Origin: Excoecaria cochinchinensis
Taxonomy: Eukaryota; Streptophyta; Magnoliopsida; Malpighiales; Euphorbiaceae
DNA: 64,000 bases
Assembly (NCBI GenBank): GCA_947683425.1
Contig: CANTUQ010000119.1
Span: forward strand, 8,021,501-8,085,500
Direction of reading: 5' to 3'
Made by a program: the position numbers and the translations under genes. The stretch's first letter is position 1. Every line of letters starts with the position of its first letter. The notes beneath the pieces were generated by a model. It was not told the origin of the DNA, searched no databases, and saw only the letters and a program-made list of their open reading frames with translations. Below are positions 1 to 11,500 of this stretch, in pieces.

Positions 1-1876
1 CTTGCAGTTGAGTTTTAAGTTCTCTCAACTCCACAGGAGCCATCCAATAAGGTGCTTTCGATACTGGTGTGGTACCCGGCATAATCTCTATGGCTAGCTC
101 GACTTCCCTCTCCGGAGGTAAACCCGGCAAGTCACTCGGAAAAATATCATTAAACTCTCGGACAATATGGATGTCCTCAATCCTAACTTGATCCCTCCTG
201 GAATCCAAAACCACAGCCAGAAAAGCCTCACAACCTTTTCTCAAAAACCTCTTGGCTTGAATCGCAGAAATCACATTGTGCACGGAACTCGCACCCAAAC
301 CTCTAACAAACACTGGAGCTCGGTTCCTATCCCGAAGCACGAAAGTCTTCCTATGACAATCAACCACAGCTCTACACTTGCTCAACCAATCCATACCCAA
401 AATCAAATCATACTCTCTGAAGGGTAACTCTATCAAATCCACAGGGAACTCAACACCCTCAACCATCAACGGACAATTCCTATAAACTCTACTCACGCTG
501 ACACTATGCCCTAATGGATTGGTCACACATATCTCATAGTCTAGTTGTTCTACCACATGCAACTTATCAATAATCTTATGCGTGCACAAATATGAGTGTG
601 TGGAACCAGGATCTATTAGAGCATATAATTCAATGTCATGGAGTAGGAACTTACCAGCGATCACATCGGGGGTATCCTGCTCCTCTCTGGCTCTAACTGC
701 ATAAGCTCTAGAGGCCATTGGGGGAGGACGCTCAACTGTCTCAGAACCAGCTCCTTCTCTAGGTCGACCGCCTCGACCTCTACCTCTACCTCTCGCAGCC
801 TGAGAAGCATTCGATCCTACTCTGCTAGCTCCTCCCTGAGGACCCGAATCTTCACCCATCTGAGGACAATTAGCCACACGGTGCTCGGTGCTCTCACACC
901 TGAAACACCCACTGGTAAGCCACCTACACTCATCCCAGTGAGCTTTACTACAGTTCGAACAAACAGGTGCAGCATCAGACCGATCACCTCTACCAGAACC
1001 AGATACTGCAGTTGACCCTTGCCTTCTCCCTCTGGTAGCCGAACCAGCTGTAGGATCATCTTGCGGGTTCCTAGACCTCTTACCCGAAGATGAGGAAACA
1101 CCACCTCTAGCAGAACTCCTGCGCTGAGCTCTCTCTCTAATCAAAGTTTTCGCCTTCTCTGCCCTCAAAGCAGCCTCAGCAATCTGATAATAATGTACCC
1201 CCGGCATACACATCAAAGAAACTAAAGCGATCTTCAATAAATCATTCAACCCGGCCTCAAAGTGCTTGCATCTAAAATCATCCGTCATAACCCCACGCGG
1301 AGCATAACGAGACAACCGGTTAAACTCCTTCTCATAATCCGCAACCGACAAGGCCCTTTGCCTCAAACTCAGAAATTGCGCCCATCTTGCGTCCTTATAT
1401 GCCTGAGTCACATACTTCTTAGTGAACTGCTCATCAAAGAAATCCCATGTCAAAGGATCAGGCATCTGAGGTTGCCTACTCACCAACTCCCACCATTCGT
1501 ATGCTGGACCTTGAAGCAAAGCTATAGCACACTCAGCTTGCTGATCAGGAGGACACCTGACTTCCCTAAGAGCTCTCTTAACCTTATCCAGCCACTTCTC
1601 GGCTAATTCAGATTCATCAAGTCCGGTCCCATAAAAATCCTCCACACCAGCTATTCTCAGACTCACTATCGGAGCTTTCAGGGCAGTCACCCTTTCTAAA
1701 ACCCGAGCCATGTCCTGATGCAATCTGAGCATCGCCTCAAAAGGCATGGCAGCAGCCTCGGGCTGAACCCTAGCACGTTGAGCCGATACCGAAATAGAGA
1801 CAGACGGATCTATCGCTGGAGGGTTCACACTTTCAGCGGACTCCTCGAGTGCACCGTGAGCAGAATCAGAATTCAT
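1..1876 (-). CDS. Tekay-type gag-protease-RT polyprotein, N-terminal part (runs off the left edge)
   Basis: Retrotransposon polyprotein that would form the capsid, process itself and begin reverse transcription. Read on the minus strand from the ATG at 1876, it stays open for about 625 codons to the window edge with no stop or frameshift. In order I see the gag core (residues about 90-260, with DYEKEFNRLSRYAP), a serine/arginine-rich linker, two zinc-knuckle-like motifs (the second is CFRCESTEHRVANC, a C-X2-C-X4-H-X4-C knuckle), the retropepsin motif LIDPGSTHSY, and the RT lead-in with DLPGLPPEREVELAIE. The same protein, broken by stops, is found at 46491-48689, whose downstream part carries a chromodomain; this supports a Tekay/Del chromovirus. 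The ATG lies about 100 bases inside the primer site, as expected for gag. It is the only undamaged retroelement frame in the window, so it may be the youngest copy. The rest of pol is outside the window. Confidence 0.9.
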   Translation of the reverse strand, partial: MNSDSAHGALEESAESVNPPAIDPSVSISVSAQRARVQPEAAAMPFEAMLRLHQDMARVLERVTALKAPIVSLRIAGVEDFYGTGLDESELAEKWLDKVKRALREVRCPPDQQAECAIALLQGPAYEWWELVSRQPQMPDPLTWDFFDEQFTKKYVTQAYKDARWAQFLSLRQRALSVADYEKEFNRLSRYAPRGVMTDDFRCKHFEAGLNDLLKIALVSLMCMPGVHYYQIAEAALRAEKAKTLIRERAQRRSSARGGVSSSSGKRSRNPQDDPTAGSATRGRRQGSTAVSGSGRGDRSDAAPVCSNCSKAHWDECRWLTSGCFRCESTEHRVANCPQMGEDSGPQGGASRVGSNASQAARGRGRGRGGRPREGAGSETVERPPPMASRAYAVRAREEQDTPDVIAGKFLLHDIELYALIDPGSTHSYLCTHKIIDKLHVVEQLDYEICVTNPLGHSVSVSRVYRNCPLMVEGVEFPVDLIELPFREYDLILGMDWLSKCRAVVDCHRKTFVLRDRNRAPVFVRGLGASSVHNVISAIQAKRFLRKGCEAFLAVVLDSRRDQVRIEDIHIVREFNDIFPSDLPGLPPEREVELAIEIMPGTTPVSKAPYWMAPVELRELKTQLQ

Positions 1877-1979
1877 CTAACAAACAAGAGGACAACCACA
1901 TCAGCCAACACAGCCCTAGACATAGACATATGCACACATAGCATCATATAAACAATCACCCAGAAACGCCTAAATCGGA

Positions 1980-1991
1980 GCTCTGATACCA
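1980..1991 (-). other. Primer-binding site, initiator tRNA-Met
   Basis: On the minus strand the sequence TGGTATCAGAGC lies five bases inside the LTR end. It matches the 3' end of plant initiator tRNA-Met, the usual primer of Tekay elements. It fixes the orientation of the left element and shows that the LTR at 1997-4178 is its 5' LTR. Confidence 0.9.
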
Positions 1992-2390
1992 CAACTTGTA
2001 ACACCCCTTACCCATACGTAGGCGATCCCATCCGATAAGGAATGAGATGCCGTACGAGTAAAGGTGCCACCACACAGATACGGAAAACGCATACATACAT
2101 ACATAACGAAATACAGGATAATTTAAAACTTTACAACACCATTCATAGAATAAGTTGATCATGCATTAATATAATAGAAGCATTACATTACTATTCTGAT
2201 CAACTGAGAGATAAAAAAGATAATTACAAATTCCAAGATTACATATACAAAAGCGGAAGCTGATACATAATCAAAATATGAGAGTTCTATACAAAAAGAA
2301 TCATAAAGCTACAAAAATAAGCCCTACACTAAGACCCTGTTGTGTTGGCTTCGATGGCGGCGACTCTCCCAAGACAAAATTCCTTCCGCA

Positions 2391-2480
2391 CCTGCACGAG
2401 TAAACACACCGTGCTAAGCGATAAACGCTTAGTGGGGAAACAAACACATAGCATAAGGACAACCATTCACAACGGTCGTC
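2391..2480 (-). repeat. Conserved three-hairpin cassette (H1-H2-H3)
   Basis: Read on the minus strand: H1 (2458-2480) has arms GACGACCGTT and AATGGTTGTC around GTG and pairs fully if G.U is allowed. H2 is CTAAGCG-TTTAT-CGCTTAG. H3 has arms CACGG and TCGTG, one pair being G.U. The same three occur in the same order in the other Tekay-type LTRs. Confidence 0.75.
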
Positions 2481-2785
2481 AAGGCAGTTCGCATGCGTAC
2501 ATACATATAGCCATTCATCAGAAGGTTCATAACAATAATCATATTCTCATAGCAGATTTTACTTTTCATCATTGAACCCATAAGGATAAAACATATGTTT
2601 TCTCATATAACAATTCATACCAGCACTATAAGCATTGAAACACCTGCTGACTCAAGGTCGTGGATAACGAGTGAACAGAAAGTACTTTCCGGGTACCAAC
2701 CGAATACGAAGAATCATTTTAACTTTTCATTCAAAATTATTTCTAGAAGGACCTTAAACAAGATCCGAACACATTACAGAAGTTT

Positions 2786-2865
2786 GCGAGGAACCAAACG
2801 GGGACCTGATCAGGGTCCGAACGGAAAGCAGAAGCTGCAGCAAAGACTCTATTAGGCATGCCTAA
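2786..2865 (-). repeat. Three-palindrome block (D1-D3) of the LTR
   Basis: Contains TTAGGCATGCCTAA, a perfect 14-bp palindrome, GGACC-TGATCAG-GGTCC, and a GGTTCCTCGC motif that is part of a weaker third dyad. The same trio in the same order is found at 25123-25205, 29655-29755, 45445-45545, 55810-55910 and 49195-49290. Confidence 0.75.
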
Positions 2866-3059
2866 CTATCCACTGACTAGACTCTAGCAGGTCATACATA
2901 AACCATTCAATCCATTTCATAATTTCAAAAATCATCATCGTATATGTGCATAATCATATCATATTTCCATGTTCATAAAATACCAAGCATAATTCTCATA
3001 ACTGTCAAAAGAAACGGAAGTTCAAACCTCACGCAAAGAAGAGAACTCAATTAGCATGC

Positions 3060-3380
3060 AAGGAACTGTCGTGCTCGCGGCGTCTGTCGCGCTTACGACA
3101 GAGACCGGAGTCTCTTCGCTGCGTGCGTGCGACGGGCTTCGTGACCGCGAGGAGGACGGAATAGCCAGGCTCTGTCGCGCTCGCAACATATGTTGCGATC
3201 GCGACAGAGGACAATTGATGTTATCGGGGGCTCGCGATAGCACTTGGCCAAAACTACGCTCTGTCGCGATCGCGACAGAGGGTACACATTACTTCGGCTG
3301 TCGCGGGCTCGCGACAGCAAAGCTCCCAACACCGCTCTCTATCGCGATTGCGACAGTTGTCGTGATCGCGACAGCATCGG
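3060..3380. repeat. Cluster of CGCGA-type palindromes inside the Tekay LTR
   Basis: At least seven inverted repeats built on CTGTCGCGA/TCGCGACAG. Positions 3259-3280 are a perfect 22-bp palindrome (CTCTGTCGCGA and its complement). Positions 3170-3209 form a 40-bp near-perfect palindrome with ATAT at the centre. Others are at 3084, 3222, 3298, 3339 and 3357. They are strikingly G+C-rich against A+T-rich flanks and lie in the slot where the other Tekay LTR carries TCACGGTGG dyads. Confidence 0.85.
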
Positions 3381-4178
3381 GACTTCGAAAATCTGCAGAA
3401 ATTCTGCAGATTTTCTTCTTCCAAATCCTCAACAGACCACACAAATCTCAATCAAATGTTACTTACCTCAATTCCCGCCACTCATTGACATTAACAACCA
3501 TAATACAACATTTATTAACATTAAGCTTCATACCATCCATTAATTTACACATTCAATTTCAAGAATCAATCAAAAACCCAATTTATGCATCAAACGACAT
3601 CAATTCCAAAATTACCATAATCAACTCATGCTTTTACAAGATTCACACTTCAAAGCAAATACCCATATCATATACATTAAGATACAGAACATCTAACAAT
3701 CAAATTACAAGAAATCATCAAAACACATACATGAACATTTCTCATGCAAAAGTAAGAAAGTTCCCAAACCTTCAAAATCCTTAGCTCCAAGTGCTTAGTT
3801 CCACTAGATCCAACAACTTCCTTGCCTTTAGGATCCCGAGGAGGCTCAACTAAGAAACCCAACCAAAACATACAAACCAAACAAAAATCCAATCAACCCC
3901 AACTCCAAATCCAAAACTAGAAAATAGAAGATGGGAAAAATTGAAACAAAAGCAAAATGAATGCATAAAACTTACCAATGAACACTAAGAGATGATCAAA
4001 CCCCACTAGTAACCCTTGAATCTCAACTAAGGTTCAAAAGAGAAGAAGAAGGAGAAGAAGAGGAGAAAGGGGCGGTGATGAACGGGAAACACAAAAATGA
4101 AAATCTGAATTCCCCTTTTTCCTTTATTTTCCTTTTTCTTTTCTTAACCTAAGACAAGTGTCAATCTCCAATTAGTGG

Positions 4179-4859
4179 GATTTGGCCACTCATCCCGGTT
4201 TCTTTCCAATCAATATCCTAAAAATAGTTCTCCAATTTTTCTAATAAATAAATAAAAACCAATGTTCCTAAAATTAATGACCCGATTTATGTATGATTCA
4301 TTTTAATTACTTTTATACATTTTAGTTATTTTTGTTCTTCTTATTTGGGCCCTTGTATTTAATTTTGGGGCGAATTTTATTTATTTATGCTTTCATATTT
4401 TATTTTGGGGGATTGTTCTGTACCATCTTTTATTCATTTTTGGGGGATTGTTCTATCCCAATTTTCTTTTGTAATTTATGTATTTATTTACTGCTTTATT
4501 TAATGCTTTCTAATATGCTTGCGAATGCGTTTTAAATTTATTGTATTACCATGTGAGATGAGAGATGTAATTTAGATTTCTTAAAAACTCATTTATGAAC
4601 TTAAGTTATTAATAAAAGTGAAGTTTCAAACACCTTCTCTGGTTTAGACCAATAGAGGTTAGAAACCTCTCCCAATTTCTTGTAAATTGGGTGGTGACTC
4701 TAAAATACCTCAAAGGTGCCTAAAGGCGTCGGGAGACTAAATGATCCTTTCTAATGTTCCACCAAGATGACTCATGATGCCCAAGATCAAAAACACACGA
4801 ACCAATTCCTCGGCCCCCAAAAGGCAGGCTCAATGAGGGCCTTGCTGGTTCGGCGTGCA
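4179..4859 (+). repeat. Tat/Ogre-like LTR, 3' part only
   Basis: Homologous to the ends of the LTRs at 8544-11843 and 12419-15788. Landmarks are CACTCATCCCGG, GACCCGATTTATGTATG, TTTGGGCCCTTGTA, and the final GCTGGTTCGGCGTGCA, followed by a primer site. The first 2.6 kb of the LTR is missing. It is joined to the Tekay LTR at about 4178. Confidence 0.8.
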
Positions 4860-4865
4860 TCATAG

Positions 4866-4884
4866 TGGCGACTCCACTGGGGAC
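4866..4884 (+). other. Primer-binding site of the Tat/Ogre-like element
   Basis: TGGCGACTCCACTGGGGAC directly follows the LTR end. This sequence after an LTR is characteristic of the Tat/Ogre lineage, usually attributed to a tRNA-Arg primer. The tRNA assignment is from memory of the family and not tested. Confidence 0.7.
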
Positions 4885-7800
4885 ATCTTGAGATTTTGCT
4901 CCGAAAGTACTTTTGGTTAATCTAATATAAGTGATTTTAGGATCAAGAAATTTTATCTCTTTTTAAAAAATTGCATTGCATCATTTTAGGGCCTTAAAAC
5001 TATGTTAGCTGGTCCCCTATCTACCTCGGTGCATTCCCAAAACACGACCATACTTTGACTCATTGTAGGGAAGTGCTCGGGAAAATCACTAGCCCAGGCC
5101 TCGTACCATTTATGGTATATCAAATGACAACCTAATCGGTTGTTATACTCATGACAAGCTAGACCCGTTGGCAGGGATCATGCTTGGGCAACCCTAAAAT
5201 ATCACCTTTGACCAAAACTCATATAATGAAAATAAATACTTCCCATAGGGGGCATGTAACATAATACCACGCTTGCTATTTGGGCCATTATATATTGAAC
5301 AAAATCAATTAAACTAAATGGTCTTCATCAAAGGCTTTCATGCCCCGGTGGGCCCATCTTGATTTAGTTAAATTGTTTAAATATATAATGGCCAAACATC
5401 CATATGTATATACATTAGTTAAGAGTTGTCATGCTGTCGGCTTTTTACCGTGCATTATACGTGTCCAATGGGTTCCCTGTTAAATCTTGGATAAAGCCCA
5501 CCTAGGAAAGAGACCGCACGACCTTCTGTGTGAGAGAGATACAGCTGGGAGGAGTTTTTTCTTGTATGTGTGTATTCATGCTCATGCATTTTTTTCATGA
5601 ACGACAATAGTAAATAAAGCATATGCATTTTGTTTCATGTACAATTATAAAACCTGTACACTTTGTATGTAAAATTATTTGTATTATAATTTGTGAATGT
5701 AAATATAACATGTATTCGTCATGCATATACATAGCAATGCTTGTCGCAGCACATACATATTAATATTCTTTATGACATCCATGACATCCATCGTGCATCA
5801 TAATCTGTACATACAACATACATCACCGACCGTACGTATCGACATGAATCATAACATGCACAGACATACTATCACCAATGACATGTAAAACAAATAATAG
5901 AAAATAAATAAATAAATAAATAAAATAAATAAAATAATAAATAAAATATATTCATCATGTGTTATAGCATTTACATATCAATATGCTCCCATTGTATATG
6001 TACATAAACATCATGTGCTGGAGCATACACATACCGCTACATATTATAGTGTGTACATATCAGCATACGTCATTAGGCTAGGTATTATGCACATCATGCT
6101 CGGCAGACACCTTGCATCTTTCACATTGATGCCATATCATGCACATGCATTGTGATGCATGAGTTATGCCATGCACATATGAACCTTGCATCATGTATGT
6201 CAATCATTATATATCCCATGCCACGTTCTGTATATGTATACCATATAAATACACATACTTTGTGAATGTCATTCGTTTCTTACAAACACTTTCATCACAT
6301 ATCTTGCATTGCATACATATGCCTCTCACTATACACAATCATTCTTATACTGTGTCTCATGTCATGTGCATTATTTGTATATATTTTGCACTTTATCTAT
6401 GCGAGTTTTGCCATTCCTCACGATTCATGTATACATCATTGTGCCGATTTTTTTCATTTTACATCATATATGTATTGTTATCATGTCTAAATCATGCCAT
6501 GTGCACATGTACCATATATCTTGAACATTCATTCCTATATTGTGTCATATTTTGTACGTATGCCATCGTTGAAGGTTGCTTGCATGTACCCTACAAATTT
6601 GTGTATGCATATCATTTATCATGCAGTGTTTACACACTCACTTATAATTTTTTGTAGGTGTTTCACGTACGCGCGCCTTTGCACACATTTCATATATGCA
6701 TTTCTATGCCATATGTTTTCACACACATTTTGCACATATAGTTCCCAACATGCATTACTAATATGCACAACACTATTGCATGCATCTTTCCCTATACATG
6801 ATTTTTAACACATGGTTTGGACATATTTTACAAAAAAAAATTTCTTTATATGCCTACATGATTTTTGTGTACATATATTTTGATAGAGTAAAACTTTTTA
6901 TGTTAAGATGTACCCTAAAACGCTGGTATGTTTGCACCTTATTAAGGTACTTTGGACTCAAAGCCTAACTCTGCCTAAGTAGTTCTCAACTATGAATGGA
7001 TTTGATTTTAACTCTAGAAATCTGCGTTTCATTCCATTTTGAATTAAGCAAAGGGTAAATATGTTCGATCTCTGAGAGCTAGATCACGTGGAAATATTTT
7101 ACCATACCATGTAATTTCTAAGATCATAGCACTTTTGACTTATTTTTGAAATAAACTGAAAAAAACTAGTTGCAATTAGCGGATTAAATGAAAACTCACT
7201 AAGAGCACTAGAACCTTTCTGATTACCTGTCAAAGCAAATCCCTGGATAAGGTTGAATCTAGAAAATGATTTAGGTAACCATTTTTTTATATAGCTCTCT
7301 AAATGACCATTTCTTACCCTTGCTTTGTAATCGCTTGCTAGCCCGTTGAGCCTTTATTTTGGTATGCTAAATGCGCACCGATTTTATTGTTACACACGTT
7401 AAAACTACCCTTCGCCTAAAATGATTTTGGCTTCCCCTTAGATGAATGGCTGGTCTAGTAAGGATGGGTATTGAATGGCCGCTCTGATAAGGATGAGCTT
7501 ACACTTTGGGAAAAAGTTTCAATCATTGATAATTTTTTGGGCTATCAAAAATCGCCCTGATAAGGATAGGATACACTTTAGAAAGGGGTTGATCATTATC
7601 TCTGTGTAATTAAAAGCATAAATTTCCAAAAAATAAGAAACCGAAAAAATAAAAGAAAAAAAAAAGAAAAAAAATAGATTTAAGAAAAAAAAAGTAGAGC
7701 TCATGGTAGTACCCTTTGATGAGTTTCAGTAGCTATCTTTTTAACTTAATTTTTTTGCTGAGCTTGATGAGCTCAAGTATTACCAAATTCAAATCCAAGA

Positions 7801-8543
7801 ATATCTAGATAGTATACAATTGGGGTTGGGAATGGTCCTTTCATCCGTCGAATGAACGTTGCGGCCATTTTTCTCTAGCGACCTGATCCTCATTTAATAG
7901 CCAATTACCTAAACCTAACGTTATAACTCAAGTAAGTCCTCTTAATTCTGGGTTCGACCTTATCCAATTAGTAGAGATGATCTTCTAATAAGGTTTGGTA
8001 CGTAGGAAGAGGCATATGGTGTCTCTTGAGCTTCAAGCGGGAAGCCACGAGTGCATTTGCATTCGAGTTGAGTCTCGTCTCCAAAGTTGCATCTCGAATT
8101 TGCTTTCAAATGATGAAAAATTATGTTTTGGGCCTTTTGTACATACACACAGAGATTGCATGATATGCCTTGTATTTACATGTTGGTTTAGTAAACCTTG
8201 ATGTCTACATATTTATCTTCTTGCCCTTCATTGGGAATGACTCCCGAATTCTTTGACTGAGATTGAATCAGTTGAGAATGTGGTTCATTCATTGTGTTCA
8301 AGGGCAGATAGAAACTCGAGTTTGGGGTACCTAATAAGTTGCAATCATTTCACAATCTTGGGATACTTCTTATCTCTACTCAAGAAAGCAGTACTTTGCA
8401 CATTCACCCAATGATATTCTCTGTACATTTGATTTCTGCAAGTAGCAAACATTCTTATAAATGGTTTTACATACGCATTTTGTGGGCGTATCCTTTGCAT
8501 GCATTTCACATGAACATATTTCGCGTGCATTCTATACAAACAC
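4885..8543 (+). other. Tat 5' internal region, non-coding
   Basis: About 3.7 kb between the primer site and a truncated LTR. I see no gag or pol motif. The open frames around 6166-6808 come from a CATATGCAT-rich, degenerate region (about 5690-6830) and have no recognisable domain. Tat/Ogre elements are known for long untranslated 5' regions, which this resembles. The body of the element (gag-pol) is missing: the sequence passes directly into an LTR at 8544. Confidence 0.55.
5903..5946. repeat. AAAT microsatellite
   Basis: Run of AAAT/AAAAT units inside the non-coding internal region. Confidence 0.85.
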
Positions 8544-11500
8544 ATGATGATAATATTTATTCAAAAATAGATAGAGAATTAAAATACTTTGGCTCTCTAT
8601 GGATTGGGGGTTTCAGCAGGGTTTTTTTATGCAAATCTTAATAATTTCTAAAAAATATATATATATAAAAAAATATAAAATATAAAAATTAAAAATTAAA
8701 ATTAAAATTAAAATTAGGCTAATTTAATTAATTGATATTATAGAATAGTTAAATTAAAGAGAAAATAAACTAGAAGGTAAGTATAGAGACTAATTAATTA
8801 GAATATATGATAACTAGAAAAATAAGAATAATTTAAGATAGACAAGAGGGCATTTAGGGGAACTTACCTAAAAACCTATGATATAAAAACAAACTAACCT
8901 AGACCTAACAAGGGAGGCGGCAGAAAAGAAAGAAGGAATACAGAAAGAAAGCAAGGGAGCCGCCAGAAGAAAGAAACCTGAAAAAGAAAGAAAAGAGGAA
9001 GAAAAGAAAGGAAAAAAAAAGGAGAGAGCACCAAAGAGGAGAGGGGAAATACAAAAGAAAATACACAAACACACACACAGTAGAGAAAAGCCAACTTCCC
9101 ACGTATTTCTCAACAAGAAACCGAAAGAGAAAGGTCAAGGAGAGCAGTTCAAGAGAAGCCAAAGCATGCTAAATTCTTTAATCTTAAACACACAAATCTC
9201 AAGGTAACATTCATTGGCCTCTCAAATCCCTTTTATTAATATTAGTTTATTTTACAGAGTGAGATGCATTTTGTTTTCTTAGTTTTCCTTTTTCTATTTT
9301 TTTCGATCTCATAGTTTTAGCTGGTAAATTAACCATTCTTGTATTTTTTGTGAGTATTTCGTTCATAAGTACTTGAAAATCAATTTAAATCATGAAAGCA
9401 TGACCATTTGTGCATAAATGAAAATTTGACTATTCATTGTCTTCCTCACTCCTCTGTTTTTATATTTTTCATTTTTGATTTCATAACTTCGTGTTTTATG
9501 CTTTCATTCTTGTTCGTTATTGTTTGATGATTATTTTCTAGATGATTTTGGGTATGAATTAAGCATTTGTATTAATTTCTGGAGATCAAAATGGAAAAAC
9601 CCACATCTTGAGAGGGAAGGTGGCGTCCCCTGCTCCAGTTTTGCATGCATGTTCCACTGTCACTATATTCTTTCATTTTTGCATTGCATTTTATATGTTT
9701 TGAGCCAATCTACAGTACTTGTTTTGTCTTCTTGCTTTGCCTTCGACGAATTTGCATATTGTTTCTTTTGCATGGTTTCATTTCAATTGTTTGGTCACTG
9801 TTTCTTCATACAGTTTATTCTTATTTGTTTCATTATTTTATTTCATTATTGTTGTTGTTTTTTATTCAGTTTAATTGTTGTTGTTATTATTATTATTTCA
9901 AATTAATATATATTTATTATTATTTTAAATTAATATAATATATTATTATTATTGTTTTATATATTATAATGTTATTATTATTATTTCCCATACATTTTTT
10001 ACTGTTCATTTTTGGGGCCATTGCTACAGTGTCCTCAAGTGGACTTTTCACTTTGATTTTGATTCTTTCTTTTTCATCAGCTTCCTTTGGTCTTCACGTG
10101 TGTCTTCTTGTTGTCACAATTCATGCATACTGATACTATATTCATTTATTAGTGTAATTGGTTATATATTCATCTTTAATTAATTTGATTGTTCATTTAT
10201 ATTTAATTGATTTAATAGATTGTTTTTATTTAATTAATTTAATTGATGGATTAATTCCTTTAATTTATTTAATGGAATGTTTAATTGATTATACTATTTG
10301 CATAAATAATTATTTATTTAATTAATTTATTCAACTAGTTGCTTATGTATATTATTTATTTGATTTATTATTTATTTAATTGACTTATACAATCATTTAT
10401 TTGTTTATATTTTATGATCATTTGATTTAATTTACTGAGATTTTATTTTTTCTTTTTATTTGCTTCCAAAACTTATTTATTTCACTTTGAGTGATATTTT
10501 CGAGCTGGCCAACATTCACCTTTCATCGTTAATGCCTTGGATTTTTTATTCCTTCATTTTCCTGGATTTATATACAGTGGCCATCTTTATTCCTTCTTCC
10601 TTTATTTTCCATGCACATTCACATGGGACCAATATATTTTATCCACATACACACTTTTGTTCATTCATTCTTACATTTGTTTTTTGTCCCTTTCTTTATT
10701 TGATTTACTCACTTGATAGACTTAACTAATATATTTATTAGTTGTATGTATTTAATTTAATTTTGTTCATCATTTTATTTCATGTATTTAATTTAATTCA
10801 TTATCTTATTTTATGTATTTAATTTAATTTGGTACATTATTTTATTTTATGTATTTCATTTTATTTGATTTATCTATTTATTTTATTTTATGTTATTTAC
10901 TTGATTTGATTTGATTTAATTACTAACCTTAATTTTCTTTTCTTTTTTTGGCTACAATACTTGTTCTTTTTATTTGAGCATTACCCATGAATGAAGATGG
11001 AGAATCAAGGAATTTGGAGCATCGTTTTGGTTTGCATATTTAAATTCCTCATTTTTTTATTTTGATTTATTTGTCGCATTTGGATTTTTTTTTATGTAAA
11101 ATCGTTTATTTTTATGCACGATTAATTAAAATCATAAAAATATCTTTATTAATAAGTTCGAGTTTTTCATAATAAAATGGACCAATGTCCTATTTTATCC
11201 AATAAAATCTCAACATCAAATGGAGAACTAATTTTCATAAAATGGGATCACTCATCCCGGTTTTTTCCAAATAAATGAGTAAAAATAGTTCTCTAATTTT
11301 TAACTCAATAAAAAAGGAACTAATGTTCAAAAAATTCAATAAATGACCCGATTTATGTATGGTAGATTTTCTTTTCTTTTTAAGGTGTTTGCTCATATTT
11401 ATTCATATTAGGCCCTTGTAATTTAAGTTTTGGGGCAAATTTTGTTCTTGTAATTTATCCATTTATTTATCGCTTTATTTACTGCTTTTCAACGTGGATG

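Larger units (their letters stand above)
1997..4178 (-). repeat. Tekay 5' LTR, truncated at its outer end
   Basis: On the minus strand the LTR ends in TGTTACA at 1997. It is colinear with the Tekay LTR at 43837-46373. Shared landmarks are the TTGAGCCTCCTCGNGANCC stretch near 3830-3850, the palindrome block at 2786-2865, and the hairpin cassette at 2391-2480. About 350 bases at the LTR start are missing: near 4178 the sequence switches to a plus-strand Tat LTR. The junction shares TGGGAT with the Tat LTR, compatible with a microhomology deletion. GA-rich sequence at 4020-4080 is at the position of the GA-rich block of the other LTRs. Small open frames inside it are chance frames. Confidence 0.82.

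Noticed and set aside
3056..3784. 242-residue open frame
   Set aside because: It crosses the palindrome cluster and A+T-rich LTR sequence; complementary frames are open too, and it is antisense to a Tekay LTR. By-product of palindromes.
4866..4884. tRNA gene
   Set aside because: Only the primer-complementary stretch is present; no cloverleaf in the surrounding sequence. The same holds for 1980, 26804 and 46379.
6166..6808. Open frames of up to 163 residues
   Set aside because: They lie in CATATGCAT-rich degenerate sequence, several phases are open at once, and the peptides are Cys/His/Tyr-rich with no domain.
9520..9938. Hydrophobic frames that could be membrane proteins, repeated at 13469-13887
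   Set aside because: T-rich LTR sequence gives Phe/Leu/Ile-rich peptides; both copies are in sister Tat LTRs and the frames are not conserved beyond the DNA identity.
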